Translations under genes and position numbers: made by a program
Notes under the pieces: generated by a model
Databases searched by the model: none
The model's input: only the letters and a program-made list of their open reading frames with translations
What the model was told of the DNA's origin: nothing
In this document: in pieces, positions 8,171-18,046 of the stretch
Layout of the letters: each line of letters opens with the position of its first letter
Position numbering within the stretch: the first letter of the stretch is position 1
Assembly (NCBI GenBank): GCA_919902775.1
Contig: CAKKRJ010000012.1
Span: 5,674-69,673, forward strand
Length of the DNA: 64,000 nt
Direction: 5' to 3'
From: Burkholderiaceae bacterium
GTDB taxonomy: Bacteria > Pseudomonadota > Gammaproteobacteria > Burkholderiales > Burkholderiaceae_C

Positions 8171-8637
8171 GGGTTGATCTGGGGTTCAAAACGCGGCAGC
8201 ATCAAAATGGCCTCGGCATTGGAGGGCGAAAAACAACGCTCAGCCGCAGCCTGCCAGGGTAGCCACTGCCAGTCGGTGTGTTCGGCAGGATTCAGGGTAA
8301 CGGGTGTTCGTTCAGGCACGCGCAGCCCAAACACACGCTCGGTGTTGCGACTGACCTCGGGCGCGTAGCGCCAGCGCCAGGCTGGGTAAATGTCATAGAC
8401 ATTTTCCAGCAGCCAGTCTTGCAACCGGCATGGGGGGTGCAAGGCGTCGATGCCGGTTTCCTCCTGCACCTCGCGCACGGCCGTGGCTGCCCAACTTTCT
8501 TGGGGGTGGTCTTTGCTGCCGGTGACCGACTGCCAGGTGCCTGCATCGGCCCGGCGAATCAGCAAAACCTGACCGCTGGGGGTGTAGATCACCACCAGGA
8601 CGGATTCGGGAATTTTGTAGAGCTTGGAGGTCACCAC
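8167..8637 (-). CDS. nudB: Dihydroneopterin triphosphate diphosphatase (Nudix)
   Basis: 156 residues. The Nudix helix G-x6-E-x7-REVQEETGI is present with one extra residue in the first spacer. The WQSVTGS lead-in and an ENVYDIYPAWRWRYAP segment match NudB rather than general Nudix hydrolases. It removes pyrophosphate from 7,8-dihydroneopterin triphosphate, the product of FolE encoded in the same run, so two consecutive folate steps lie together. First gene of the minus-strand run nudB-EEP-clsB-folE-BLUF. The 38-bp gap to the divergent ABC ATPase must hold both promoters. Confidence 0.87.
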   Translation of the reverse strand: MVTSKLYKIPESVLVVIYTPSGQVLLIRRADAGTWQSVTGSKDHPQESWAATAVREVQEETGIDALHPPCRLQDWLLENVYDIYPAWRWRYAPEVSRNTERVFGLRVPERTPVTLNPAEHTDWQWLPWQAAAERCFSPSNAEAILMLPRFEPQINP

Positions 8638-8675
8638 TGCATTCTAGGCAGCGCCCGCCTTGCTAGGATGGCGCC

Positions 8676-9305
8676 ATGTCGTCTTCACCCACATCCCAGC
8701 CCCTTGACACGTTTATTCCTGTGCTGCACGCCCACAACCTGAGTGGCGGGCCTGGAGCCCAAGCGGTGATTCGCAAGCTGAATTTCTCGTGGTCAGCGGG
8801 ACTGCACTGGGTTTGCGGCGATGAAGGCTGCGGCAAGACCACCCTGCTGCGCTTGCTGGCGGGCGACCTGCAACCGCTGAGTGGAACGGTGCAAACGCCC
8901 TCTGATGGGGTCTTCTGGGTCGACTTGCAGGGCAGCGCGTTGGACGACACCACGGTGCAAGCTTGCTGGGACCGGCTGCAACCCACTTACCCCCATTGGA
9001 ACAACGCACTGCTGCAAGACTTGTCCGAAGCGCTGGACATGGAACGCCACCGCCACAAACCGCTGTACATGCTGTCCACCGGCAGCCGCCGCAAAGTGGG
9101 GCTGATCGCCGCCCTGGCATCGGGCGCTGCCGTCACCTTGCTCGACCAGCCTTTCGCATCGCTCGACCAAACCTCCATTCGGACCCTCAAGGACTTCCTG
9201 TCTGAAGCGGCCGAACAACCCGGCCGCAGCTGGATCGTGGCCGACTACGAAGCGCCCGACGATTTGCCCGTGGCCAGCGTGCTGCGCCTGAACGCGCCCG
9301 AATGA
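8676..9305 (+). CDS. Orphan ABC-type ATP-binding protein, catalytically degenerate
   Basis: 209 residues resembling CcmA-size ABC ATPases. The P-loop is GDEGCGKTT (residues 48-56) and the signature-like motif LSTGSRRK starts at 133. Walker B reads TLLDQPFASLD, so the catalytic Glu is Gln158. The switch-His position also appears changed (WIVADYEAP where a His is expected). No permease gene adjoins it; neighbours are divergent nudB and convergent katG. It could be a regulatory ATP-binding protein, an ATPase dead by drift, or a partner of a distant permease. Family call firm, function unknown. Confidence 0.7.
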   Translation: MSSSPTSQPLDTFIPVLHAHNLSGGPGAQAVIRKLNFSWSAGLHWVCGDEGCGKTTLLRLLAGDLQPLSGTVQTPSDGVFWVDLQGSALDDTTVQACWDRLQPTYPHWNNALLQDLSEALDMERHRHKPLYMLSTGSRRKVGLIAALASGAAVTLLDQPFASLDQTSIRTLKDFLSEAAEQPGRSWIVADYEAPDDLPVASVLRLNAPE

Positions 9306-9339
9306 CCTGAGGGCATGCTGCCCTCGGACCATATCCTCG

Positions 9340-11505
<2,166 letters not shown>

Positions 11506-11685
11506 TCAGAGTGGGTATTTCAAGGCGTGCTTGTCTTTCGCCGTCACCGCCATCGTCCCATGACAGCGATGTTCGCCAGCCCACACAAGCCTCAACTGGT
11601 CACTGTCGGCCAGCCCCCACAGCACGAACCGAAGGCTGGGAGATACCCTTAAAAAATACGGGTTAAAACAAAACAACAGTGCCAG

Positions 11686-11716
11686 TTGACCCCTTTTCTG
11701 CGCTATGCCCCATAAT
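11686..11716 (+). promoter_or_regulatory. Candidate sigma-70 promoter of the RRM protein gene
   Basis: TTGACC at 11686-11691 and CATAAT at 11711-11716 are separated by 19 bp, longer than optimal. It would give a leader of about 125 nt before the ATG at 11850, a length seen for cold-inducible RNA-binding protein mRNAs. Confidence 0.4.
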
Positions 11717-11849
11717 CCGAGCGTGCACGTCTTAAAAACGGCACAAGTCAGGTGATCGGTCAGTTTCGCGCGCTACGGCGGCACTTTTCGGGTTTGTTGT
11801 GCTTTCGGGACCCCATCGCTTTGTTTTTTTGTGTTTTTCAGGAGTCCCC

Positions 11850-12266
11850 ATGGGCAATAAACTTTACGTCGGCAACCTGCCGTACACCGTTCGCGACGAA
11901 GACCTGCAACAGGCTTTCAGTGAATTCGGCGCCATCACCAGCGCAAAAGTCATGATGGAGCGCGACACAGGTCGTTCCAAAGGCTTTGGCTTTGTTGAAA
12001 TGGGCAGCGATGCCGAAGCGCAAGCCGCTATCGCTGGCATGAATGGCCAGTCTTTGGGTGGTCGCAGCATCACCGTCAACGAAGCCCGCCCAATGGAGGC
12101 ACGTCCTCCACGCACCGGTGGTTTCGGTGGTGGTGGCGGTTACGGCGGTGGTGGCCGCTCCGGTGGCGGCGGCTACGGCGGCGGTGACCGTTCCGGTGGT
12201 GGCGGCTACGGCGGCGGTGACCGTTCTGGCGGTGGCGGCTACGGCGGCGGTCGCGGCGGCTACTAA
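11850..12266 (+). CDS. Glycine-rich RRM RNA-binding protein (cold-inducible type)
   Basis: 138 residues: one RNA-recognition motif (2-80) with RNP2 LYVGNL and RNP1 KGFGFVEM, followed by a Gly/Arg/Tyr tail of near-identical YGGGDRSGGGG repeats. The ATG at 11850 is chosen because AGGAG lies 5 bp upstream and the RRM starts at once; the in-frame start at 11799 has no such support. Such proteins bind single-stranded RNA and often respond to temperature. Long leader upstream and a strong terminator downstream make it a single-gene unit. Confidence 0.9.
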   Translation: MGNKLYVGNLPYTVRDEDLQQAFSEFGAITSAKVMMERDTGRSKGFGFVEMGSDAEAQAAIAGMNGQSLGGRSITVNEARPMEARPPRTGGFGGGGGYGGGGRSGGGGYGGGDRSGGGGYGGGDRSGGGGYGGGRGGY

Positions 12267-12344
12267 GCCCTGCACCCCTGTCAACGGCAGAACAGCCGTT
12301 GCCAAATGGTTCACTCAGCTTGCATGCTGAGTTCAGACCTCAAA

Positions 12345-12377
12345 GGCTTCAAAACTTCGGTTTTGAGGCCTTTTTTT
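12345..12377 (+). terminator. Rho-independent terminator of the RRM gene
   Basis: GGCTTCAAAAC-TTCG-GTTTTGAGGCC forms an 11-bp stem with one G-T pair and a TTCG loop, followed by seven T residues. It also separates this unit from the convergent tpiA. Confidence 0.9.
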
Positions 12378-12398
12378 CATACAATTTCAATTAATAAT

Positions 12399-13133
12399 TC
12401 AACTCGAAATAGATACAAATTCATCGGCAATAAGAGATGCGCCTCCGACAAGACCACCGTCCACATCTAATTGAGATAAAATCTCAGCGCAATTTTTTGA
12501 ATGCAGACTACCGCCATATAATATTTTCATATCAGTTGAATGCGATGTGTGTTTTGAAAGAAAATTTCTAATGTATTCATGCATGCCTTGAACTTGGATA
12601 GCAGTCGCCGTCAAACCCGTTCCTATTGCCCAAACTGGCTCGTATGCAATTATCAATCTATTAATGTTTTTATTATTTTGCGCCATTATTTTAATTAACT
12701 GTTTTGATATTACATCAAAACAACAACCCGACTCTCTTTCAACATACGTCTCACCAACACATACTATCGGCACCATTCCAAAATCCAATAAATTATTAAC
12801 CTTTATGGCAATATCATCATCCATTTCATTATGATGAATGCGCCTTTCGGAGTGACCAACAATACAATAACCAACACCAAGATCCACGAGCATATTTACC
12901 GAAACCTCACCAGTAAAAGCTCCTTGATGGTGCTTGGAAACATCTTGCGAACCTACTTTAATATTTGACCCCGCTACAAGTTCGGAGACTTGACTTAAAT
13001 AAACGCTTGGGGGACAAATCACGATATCACATGAAATTTTACATAAATTGGAAATTAAATTTTCAAGAAGATCCTTATTTTTAACAAAGCTTCCATTCAT
13101 CTTCCAATTTCCGACGATCATTTTTTTTCGCAT
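12399..13133 (-). CDS. tpiA: Triosephosphate isomerase, AT-rich second-lineage copy
   Basis: 244 residues. Catalytic residues Lys11 (GNWKMN), His94 (IVGHSERR) and Glu165 (AYEPVWAIGTG) and the phosphate-binding LYGGS near the end are all intact, so it should interconvert DHAP and glyceraldehyde 3-phosphate. Base composition is far lower in GC than both neighbours (runs of A/T, AAT/AAA/ATT codons), which suggests transfer from a low-GC donor. It is the last gene of the leftward arm of the catabolic island, 63 bp after the amidohydrolase gene. A DHAP-handling role in the island is inferred; a housekeeping tpiA elsewhere is likely but not visible. Confidence 0.92.
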   Translation of the reverse strand: MRKKMIVGNWKMNGSFVKNKDLLENLISNLCKISCDIVICPPSVYLSQVSELVAGSNIKVGSQDVSKHHQGAFTGEVSVNMLVDLGVGYCIVGHSERRIHHNEMDDDIAIKVNNLLDFGMVPIVCVGETYVERESGCCFDVISKQLIKIMAQNNKNINRLIIAYEPVWAIGTGLTATAIQVQGMHEYIRNFLSKHTSHSTDMKILYGGSLHSKNCAEILSQLDVDGGLVGGASLIADEFVSISS

Positions 13134-13196
13134 TTTGAAAATCTTTTTAATGCTTTAATTTATCACCATGAAATATTCGGGCTAGTTCAACCCGGT

Positions 13197-14066
13197 TCAG
13201 TAGCTGTCGCATCCCGGATGATCATATAGACGACGTGCATTTTCTTCAAATACTGCGACGGCCGAGCTGCCTGCTGCAACTGTGCACTGACGCAACCAAA
13301 GACTTTCGTCAACTACACGAAACTCCTCAACTGCATCTGATGCAGCACTGGCATTTCTAGAGGTTCCTTGTGTGTGCGGCCAGTTGCTTCCCCAAAGCAA
13401 ACGATCTGGTCTGATAAGCAATAAGCTGTCCAAAAACGGATCCAAATCCGCGTAAGGCGAAAGACTCTTCGATGACAGATAAGGAGCAGACAGCTTTACG
13501 TACAGATTCCCTGACTTCAACAATGCGAGCTGTCTTTGCCATGCAAACGAGTGTGTGCCCAGCGTGACATCTGGAAGCCCTAGATGGTCGAGTACAAACT
13601 TCCTAGAAGAATTTTCAATGTGACTGAACAATGCACCAAGTACATCTGAAGAAACATGCAGTTGGATATGCCATTCCGGTGGAATGAAAGCTTCGAGCTC
13701 AGCCAGCTTACTGATTGCGACATCAGGATCCGCGGTGTGATCAACCAACAGATTGAGTCGTGCGCCTCGCACGCCCATCTGGTGCATTGAATCGATTTCC
13801 TTCCCTGAAATGGCATTTGTCAATACGACTACGCCTCGGGCATTTCCCGAGAGGGCCGTCAAAGCGCTGAGCAGACAGTCATTGTTTTCACCATAAACAC
13901 TAGGCTGAACAAGTACGACTTGGGACGCTCCAACCTTGTCCAAATGAACACGGAGGTCCTGCACTGTTGCCACTCCTGGCGTAAACCGTCTGGTTGTTAC
14001 GTAAGGGAATTTTTGGGGCTCAAATACATGGACATGAGCGTCGCAAATCGCACTGGTCATGCTCAT
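13197..14066 (-). CDS. Amidohydrolase-family TIM-barrel hydrolase, lactonase-like
   Basis: 289 residues. DAHVHVF (His11, His13) opens the barrel, and VLDHLGLP near 158 and LLWGSNWPHT near 223-232 are typical of the group containing 2-pyrone-4,6-dicarboxylate lactonase (LigI) and sugar lactonases. The strand-8 Asp usual in these enzymes (GSDWP/GTDWP) appears as Asn228. It probably hydrolyses a lactone or related ring in the cytoplasm; no signal peptide. Its start overlaps the upstream Bug receptor stop by four bases (ATGA), so substrate capture and hydrolysis are linked. Substrate unknown. Confidence 0.72.
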   Translation of the reverse strand: MSMTSAICDAHVHVFEPQKFPYVTTRRFTPGVATVQDLRVHLDKVGASQVVLVQPSVYGENNDCLLSALTALSGNARGVVVLTNAISGKEIDSMHQMGVRGARLNLLVDHTADPDVAISKLAELEAFIPPEWHIQLHVSSDVLGALFSHIENSSRKFVLDHLGLPDVTLGTHSFAWQRQLALLKSGNLYVKLSAPYLSSKSLSPYADLDPFLDSLLLIRPDRLLWGSNWPHTQGTSRNASAASDAVEEFRVVDESLWLRQCTVAAGSSAVAVFEENARRLYDHPGCDSY

Positions 14067-15037
14067 TGCGCCTGTATGTTCGCCGCCTTGACGGTCTGCT
14101 GCCAGCCTTTAAGTTCCTCGTTGATGAACTTTTGAAAATTCGCTGCGGAATCCCCTACTGGAATCGCGCCTAGTTCTTGGTACTTCTGCACGACATCAGG
14201 CGCCTTCAACGCCTTGGTGATTTGCATGTGCAAACTGGCGAGGACTTCCACAGGGGTGCGTGACGGTGCAACAACTCCCACCCAATGTGTCATGTGGAAT
14301 TTTTGTATTCCAGATTCCTCAAAAGTGGGAACATCAGGCATCTTCGGATTGCGTTTTGCTTGCCCAATCGCCACTGCCTTGATTCGTCCCGATGCGATTG
14401 GGCCTGCCGTGCTGGTTATGCTGTCAATGAGTACATCGATTTCTCCTCCCATTAAGGCTTTGATAGATTCACCACCGCCCTTGTAAGGAACATGGAGAAA
14501 CTTTGCGCCAGTTACCGTTCCCAGGAGCTCAGTCGTTAAATGAGGGGTGCTTCCAACGCCGCCCGAACCATATGTCAATTTGTCAGGGCTCTGCTTTGCG
14601 AATTCCATCATTTCCTTGGCTGTTTTGAAACGCGAAGTGGACGGAGTCATCATGACCATTGGGGACTCCGCGACCTTGGTAACCGCCGTAAAGTCCTTGG
14701 TTGTGTCGTAAGGCATCTTGGCTTGCAGAGCCGGTGCCATAGTGAAAGGGCCACTCACAAACGCCAATGTATATCCGTCAGGCGTTGACTTCGCAACAGC
14801 ATCAGTACCGATTACACCGCCAGCTCCCGCTTTGTTATCAACCACAAAGGATTGGCCTGTATCAGCCGTCAGTCGCTGAGCGAGGACACGCGCCATCACA
14901 TCGTTGGGTCCTCCTGCTGCAAAAGGCACAACAAGACGCACGGTTTTGGATGGGTAAATTGAGGCCTGTGCCATAGCGCTAGTGGCGACCGTAACAAGCA
15001 CAGCAAATACCGCACCTCGTGTTGTCGAAAATTTCAT
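14063..15037 (-). CDS. Bug-family solute-binding protein (TctC-like)
   Basis: 324 residues with a Sec signal peptide (cleavage probably after AMAQA, about residue 25). The Bug fold follows: YPSKTVRLVVPFAAGGPNDVMAR, then GGVIGTDAVAKSTPDGYTL. These periplasmic proteins bind carboxylates and feed tripartite tricarboxylate transporters. No TctA or TctB genes lie in the window, so the receptor is orphan or uses a distant permease. It overlaps the amidohydrolase gene by four bases and is preceded by a second Bug gene. Confidence 0.88.
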   Translation of the reverse strand: MKFSTTRGAVFAVLVTVATSAMAQASIYPSKTVRLVVPFAAGGPNDVMARVLAQRLTADTGQSFVVDNKAGAGGVIGTDAVAKSTPDGYTLAFVSGPFTMAPALQAKMPYDTTKDFTAVTKVAESPMVMMTPSTSRFKTAKEMMEFAKQSPDKLTYGSGGVGSTPHLTTELLGTVTGAKFLHVPYKGGGESIKALMGGEIDVLIDSITSTAGPIASGRIKAVAIGQAKRNPKMPDVPTFEESGIQKFHMTHWVGVVAPSRTPVEVLASLHMQITKALKAPDVVQKYQELGAIPVGDSAANFQKFINEELKGWQQTVKAANIQAQ

Positions 15038-15096
15038 AATGATCTCCTGTCAAATATCTTGATGTCGTGAATTGAATAATTTGGATTGCAAGTGAA

Positions 15097-16119
15097 TCAC
15101 TCAGCTTTGATGTCTTTTTCTTTGATGAGTTTGGTCCAGCGCTGTCTCTCAGATGCAACCAAATCTGCAAATACTTTTGCGTCACCTCCACCCACTACAT
15201 TGCCAGGTGCTGTTATGCGCTGCACCATGTCCGGTTCTTGCAATGCTTTGTTGATAGCGCTATTCAATTTGTCCACAATTGGCTTCGGCGTCCCTTTGGG
15301 TGCAACAACACCAAACCAGTTGGAGATTGCCATGTCTTTCACTCCCAGTTCAGCAAAGGTCGGAACGTCGGGAAGCGATGGCAAACGCTTTTCATTCGCT
15401 ACTGCCAGCGGGCGCAGTTTCTGAGGTGTAGCTTTCAGATAGCCCATGGCGGCGGGCACCATATCAAACATGAAATCCACCTGACCTGCCAGCAAGTCAT
15501 TTGTTGCGGGACCACCGCCACGGTATGGAATATGAGTTGCAAATACCCCGGCTGAAGACTTGAACATCTCACCAGCCAGGTGAAATGAACCACCTGAGCC
15601 GGCGGATGCATAGCTGGCCTTGCCTGGCGCAGCCTTCATACCAGCAATCATTTCACTCAAATTCTTGTAAGGCGACTTCTCGGCGTTTACCAACAAAATC
15701 AGTGGCCCCTTCTCAATCAAGCTAACGGGAACCAACTCGGTTTCGGCATCAAATGGTGTGGTGGCCATCAGCACCTTGTTAACTGTTAACGGCGCAAGAT
15801 TCCCTATGCCGATGGTGTGCCCGTCAGGAACTGCTTTAGCGATTGCGTTCGTTCCAATGTTTCCGTTTGCTCCCGGCTTGTTTTCAACGATGACGGGCTG
15901 GCCTAAATAGACAGCCAATTTTTGTGCAATCTGGCGTGCCCGCACATCAGAACTGCCGCCAGCAGCATAGGGAACGATCATCGTGATTGTCTTGCTGGGA
16001 TAGACCTTGGCGCCATCTTGTGCATTCGCTATTGGAGACAAGACTGCACAAGCGCAAAGTGTCAAAAGAGATCTTCCCAAGACGTGCTTGTTCATGCTGA
16101 TCAGTGTCCATGTGGTCAT
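15097..16119 (-). CDS. Bug-family solute-binding protein (TctC-like), first gene of the leftward arm
   Basis: About 340 residues. The ATG at 16119 is chosen because AAGGAA (16125-16130) lies 5 bp upstream; ATG 16095 is a weaker alternative and the most upstream start is 16137. The signal peptide ends near SPIANAQ. Mature Bug motifs: YPSKTITMIVPYAAGGSSDVRAR and NGNIGTNAIAKAVPDGHT. A 59-bp gap separates it from the second Bug gene. It is divergent from the racemase-like/dehydrogenase operon, so the 16120-16247 gap must hold both promoters. Confidence 0.88.
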   Translation of the reverse strand: MTTWTLISMNKHVLGRSLLTLCACAVLSPIANAQDGAKVYPSKTITMIVPYAAGGSSDVRARQIAQKLAVYLGQPVIVENKPGANGNIGTNAIAKAVPDGHTIGIGNLAPLTVNKVLMATTPFDAETELVPVSLIEKGPLILLVNAEKSPYKNLSEMIAGMKAAPGKASYASAGSGGSFHLAGEMFKSSAGVFATHIPYRGGGPATNDLLAGQVDFMFDMVPAAMGYLKATPQKLRPLAVANEKRLPSLPDVPTFAELGVKDMAISNWFGVVAPKGTPKPIVDKLNSAINKALQEPDMVQRITAPGNVVGGGDAKVFADLVASERQRWTKLIKEKDIKAE

Positions 16120-16191
16120 TACGTTTCCTTGTCTCATGTATAGGTTTAAATCAGTTCACTCTAGAAATTCCGAGAAATTTCAGGCTTGTAG

Positions 16192-16215
16192 TGTACTAAA
16201 AGATTTGATGGTACA
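16192..16215. promoter_or_regulatory. Candidate operator in the divergent catabolic promoter region
   Basis: TGTAC (16192-16196) and GTACA (16211-16215) form an inverted pair 14 bp apart, flanked by TTGTA on the left and ACAA on the right. GntR/FCD regulators often bind (T)TGT-N-ACA(A) type dyads, and a GntR/FCD gene lies in the island. The arms are short, so chance is possible. Confidence 0.3.
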
Positions 16216-16247
16216 ACAATTTTCTTTTTTGATGCATAATTGCAGCC

Positions 16248-16922
16248 ATGATTGACTCGCGCATCGCTTTGATACACGCAACTCCTTTGGCCGTTCGGCC
16301 GATCGCTGCAGCTTTTGAGGCCAATTGGCCACAAGCGCAGCTGATGAACCTGTTAGATGACACGCTGTCCAGTGACCTCGCAAAAGCCGGCTCACTCAAC
16401 CAAGCTATGGTCCAACGGATCGGTGACCTGGCGAGTTACGCGAAAGCGCAGGGTGTACACGGGATTCTTTTCACCTGTTCGGCATTTGGGGCCGCGATTG
16501 ACGTTGCCAAGCAAACGGTGGGGTTGTCGATGCTTAAACCCAATGAAGCCATGTTTGACGAAGCACTGGATGTTTGTTCAAAGTTGACGCATGCGGGGCG
16601 CATTGCTTTGCTGACCACTTTTGCACCAGCTGGCGCATCTATGCAGGAAGAGCTCCAGGCTGAAGCCACTAAACGCGGCCTTGAAGTTCACATTGAAAAC
16701 ATCTGCATAGCATCGGCTATGGATGAACTCAATGCAGGTAATGGTGCAGTTCACGATGCCCTCATCGTTGCTGGCGCAAGAATGTTGCCAGCTTGCGATG
16801 TCTATTTACTGGGCCAATTCTCCATGGCGAGGGCAAAACTTTCGATGGAAAACGCCCTACGCGCTCCTACCCTTACCAGCCCTGATAGCGCAGTCAGACG
16901 GATGAAGCTCGACCTCAATTAA
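16248..16922 (+). CDS. Asp/Glu racemase-superfamily protein with a single catalytic Cys
   Basis: 224 residues. The first-half motif LFTCSAFGAAI carries Cys77 at the position of the first catalytic Cys in Asp/Glu racemases. In the second half the matching site reads LLGQFSMARA, with no Cys, so it is not a standard two-Cys racemase. Single-Cys relatives include arylmalonate decarboxylase-like enzymes, though there the retained Cys is usually the other one. It starts the rightward arm and is followed 26 bp later by the dehydrogenase gene. Isomerase, decarboxylase or binding roles are all possible. Confidence 0.65.
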   Translation: MIDSRIALIHATPLAVRPIAAAFEANWPQAQLMNLLDDTLSSDLAKAGSLNQAMVQRIGDLASYAKAQGVHGILFTCSAFGAAIDVAKQTVGLSMLKPNEAMFDEALDVCSKLTHAGRIALLTTFAPAGASMQEELQAEATKRGLEVHIENICIASAMDELNAGNGAVHDALIVAGARMLPACDVYLLGQFSMARAKLSMENALRAPTLTSPDSAVRRMKLDLN

Positions 16923-16948
16923 TCACCTCACTTTTACTAGGAGCACCC

Positions 16949-18022
16949 ATGAAATTTATCGTTTTGCCTTGCGATGGCATTGGCCCAGAAATCGTTGCAG
17001 CGTCTGTCGAGGTTCTTAAAGCAGCCGATGCCGCGTACAAACTCGACCTGAGTTTTGACTATGAAAGTGTCGGATTTGACAGTCTGAAGGAACACGGCAC
17101 AACCTTGCGGCAAGAAGTGCTGGATAAGGCAAAGACATACGACGGCATCATTCTCGGCACTCAATCCCACGCGGACTATCCTGCGCCGGAAAAGGGTGGC
17201 CGCAACGTCTCTGCTGGTTTCCGAATCGGTCTGGACTTGTACGCCAACGTCCGCCCGGCACGTACACGCCCTTTTTTGCAGTCCAATATGCGCGAAGGGC
17301 GCACCATGGACTTGATCATCATGCGTGAAGCCACAGAGGGGTTTTATCCTGACCGCAACATGGCACGCGGCTGGGGCGAAATGATGCCCAGCCCGGACAT
17401 GGCACTTTCAACACGCAAGATTACCCGGCATTGCAGTGAACGCATTGCCCGGCGGGCATTTGAGCTTGCCATGACTCGCCGCAAGAAGGTAACGGCAATT
17501 CACAAAGCCAATAGCTTCCATATGACAGACGGACTGTTTCTGGAAGCCGTTCGACATGTGGCCAAAGACTTCCCTCTGGTGCAGCTAGACGACCTGCTGG
17601 TCGACGCATCGACTGCACACCTAGTCAAGGAGCCAGAGCGATTCGACGTGTTGGTCGCGACCAACTTTTACGGAGACATCATCTCTGATCTCGCCAGTGA
17701 ACTCTCGGGCAGCTTGGGTCTGGCCGGCTCAATTATGGCCAGCGATGACCTTTGCTGTGCCCAGGCACAACACGGCTCAGCCCCCACCATTGCAGGCAAA
17801 GATATTGCCAACCCGACCTCGATGATTCTGTCGGTAGCGATGATGGTTCGCTGGATTGGTGACAAACGCGACAACAAAGCCATGCAACAAGCGGGCGATG
17901 CAATGTCTGCTGCCGTAGATGTGGTGCTTTCGAACCCAGCGAGCCGCACGCGCGACATCGGAGGAACTATGGGCTGCAAAGACTTCGCCAAGGCAGTCGC
18001 CAAGGCAGTGGGTACCGTCTGA
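16949..18022 (+). CDS. Isocitrate/isopropylmalate dehydrogenase-family enzyme (tartrate/tetronate type?)
   Basis: 357 residues of a beta-decarboxylating hydroxyacid dehydrogenase. Motifs: CDGIGPEIV at the start, substrate Arg residues in NVRPARTRPF and IIMREATEGFYPDR, catalytic Lys in AIHKANSFHMTDG, and metal Asp residues in NFYGDIISDLASEL. It oxidises a hydroxyl beta to a carboxylate with NAD(P), sometimes with decarboxylation. SD AGGAG lies 5 bp upstream of the ATG. Immediately upstream of an OtnK-type kinase, it is a good candidate for making the 3-oxo acid that the kinase uses. Tartrate dehydrogenase or D-malate dehydrogenase are alternatives. Confidence 0.82.
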   Translation: MKFIVLPCDGIGPEIVAASVEVLKAADAAYKLDLSFDYESVGFDSLKEHGTTLRQEVLDKAKTYDGIILGTQSHADYPAPEKGGRNVSAGFRIGLDLYANVRPARTRPFLQSNMREGRTMDLIIMREATEGFYPDRNMARGWGEMMPSPDMALSTRKITRHCSERIARRAFELAMTRRKKVTAIHKANSFHMTDGLFLEAVRHVAKDFPLVQLDDLLVDASTAHLVKEPERFDVLVATNFYGDIISDLASELSGSLGLAGSIMASDDLCCAQAQHGSAPTIAGKDIANPTSMILSVAMMVRWIGDKRDNKAMQQAGDAMSAAVDVVLSNPASRTRDIGGTMGCKDFAKAVAKAVGTV

Positions 18023-18046
18023 GCACCGTATCGCGGCGAACTCAAC

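Noticed and set aside
5996..8368. 790-codon plus-strand ORF
   Set aside because: Shadow of folE, clsB, EEP and nudB on the other strand; Gln/His/Arg-rich composition.
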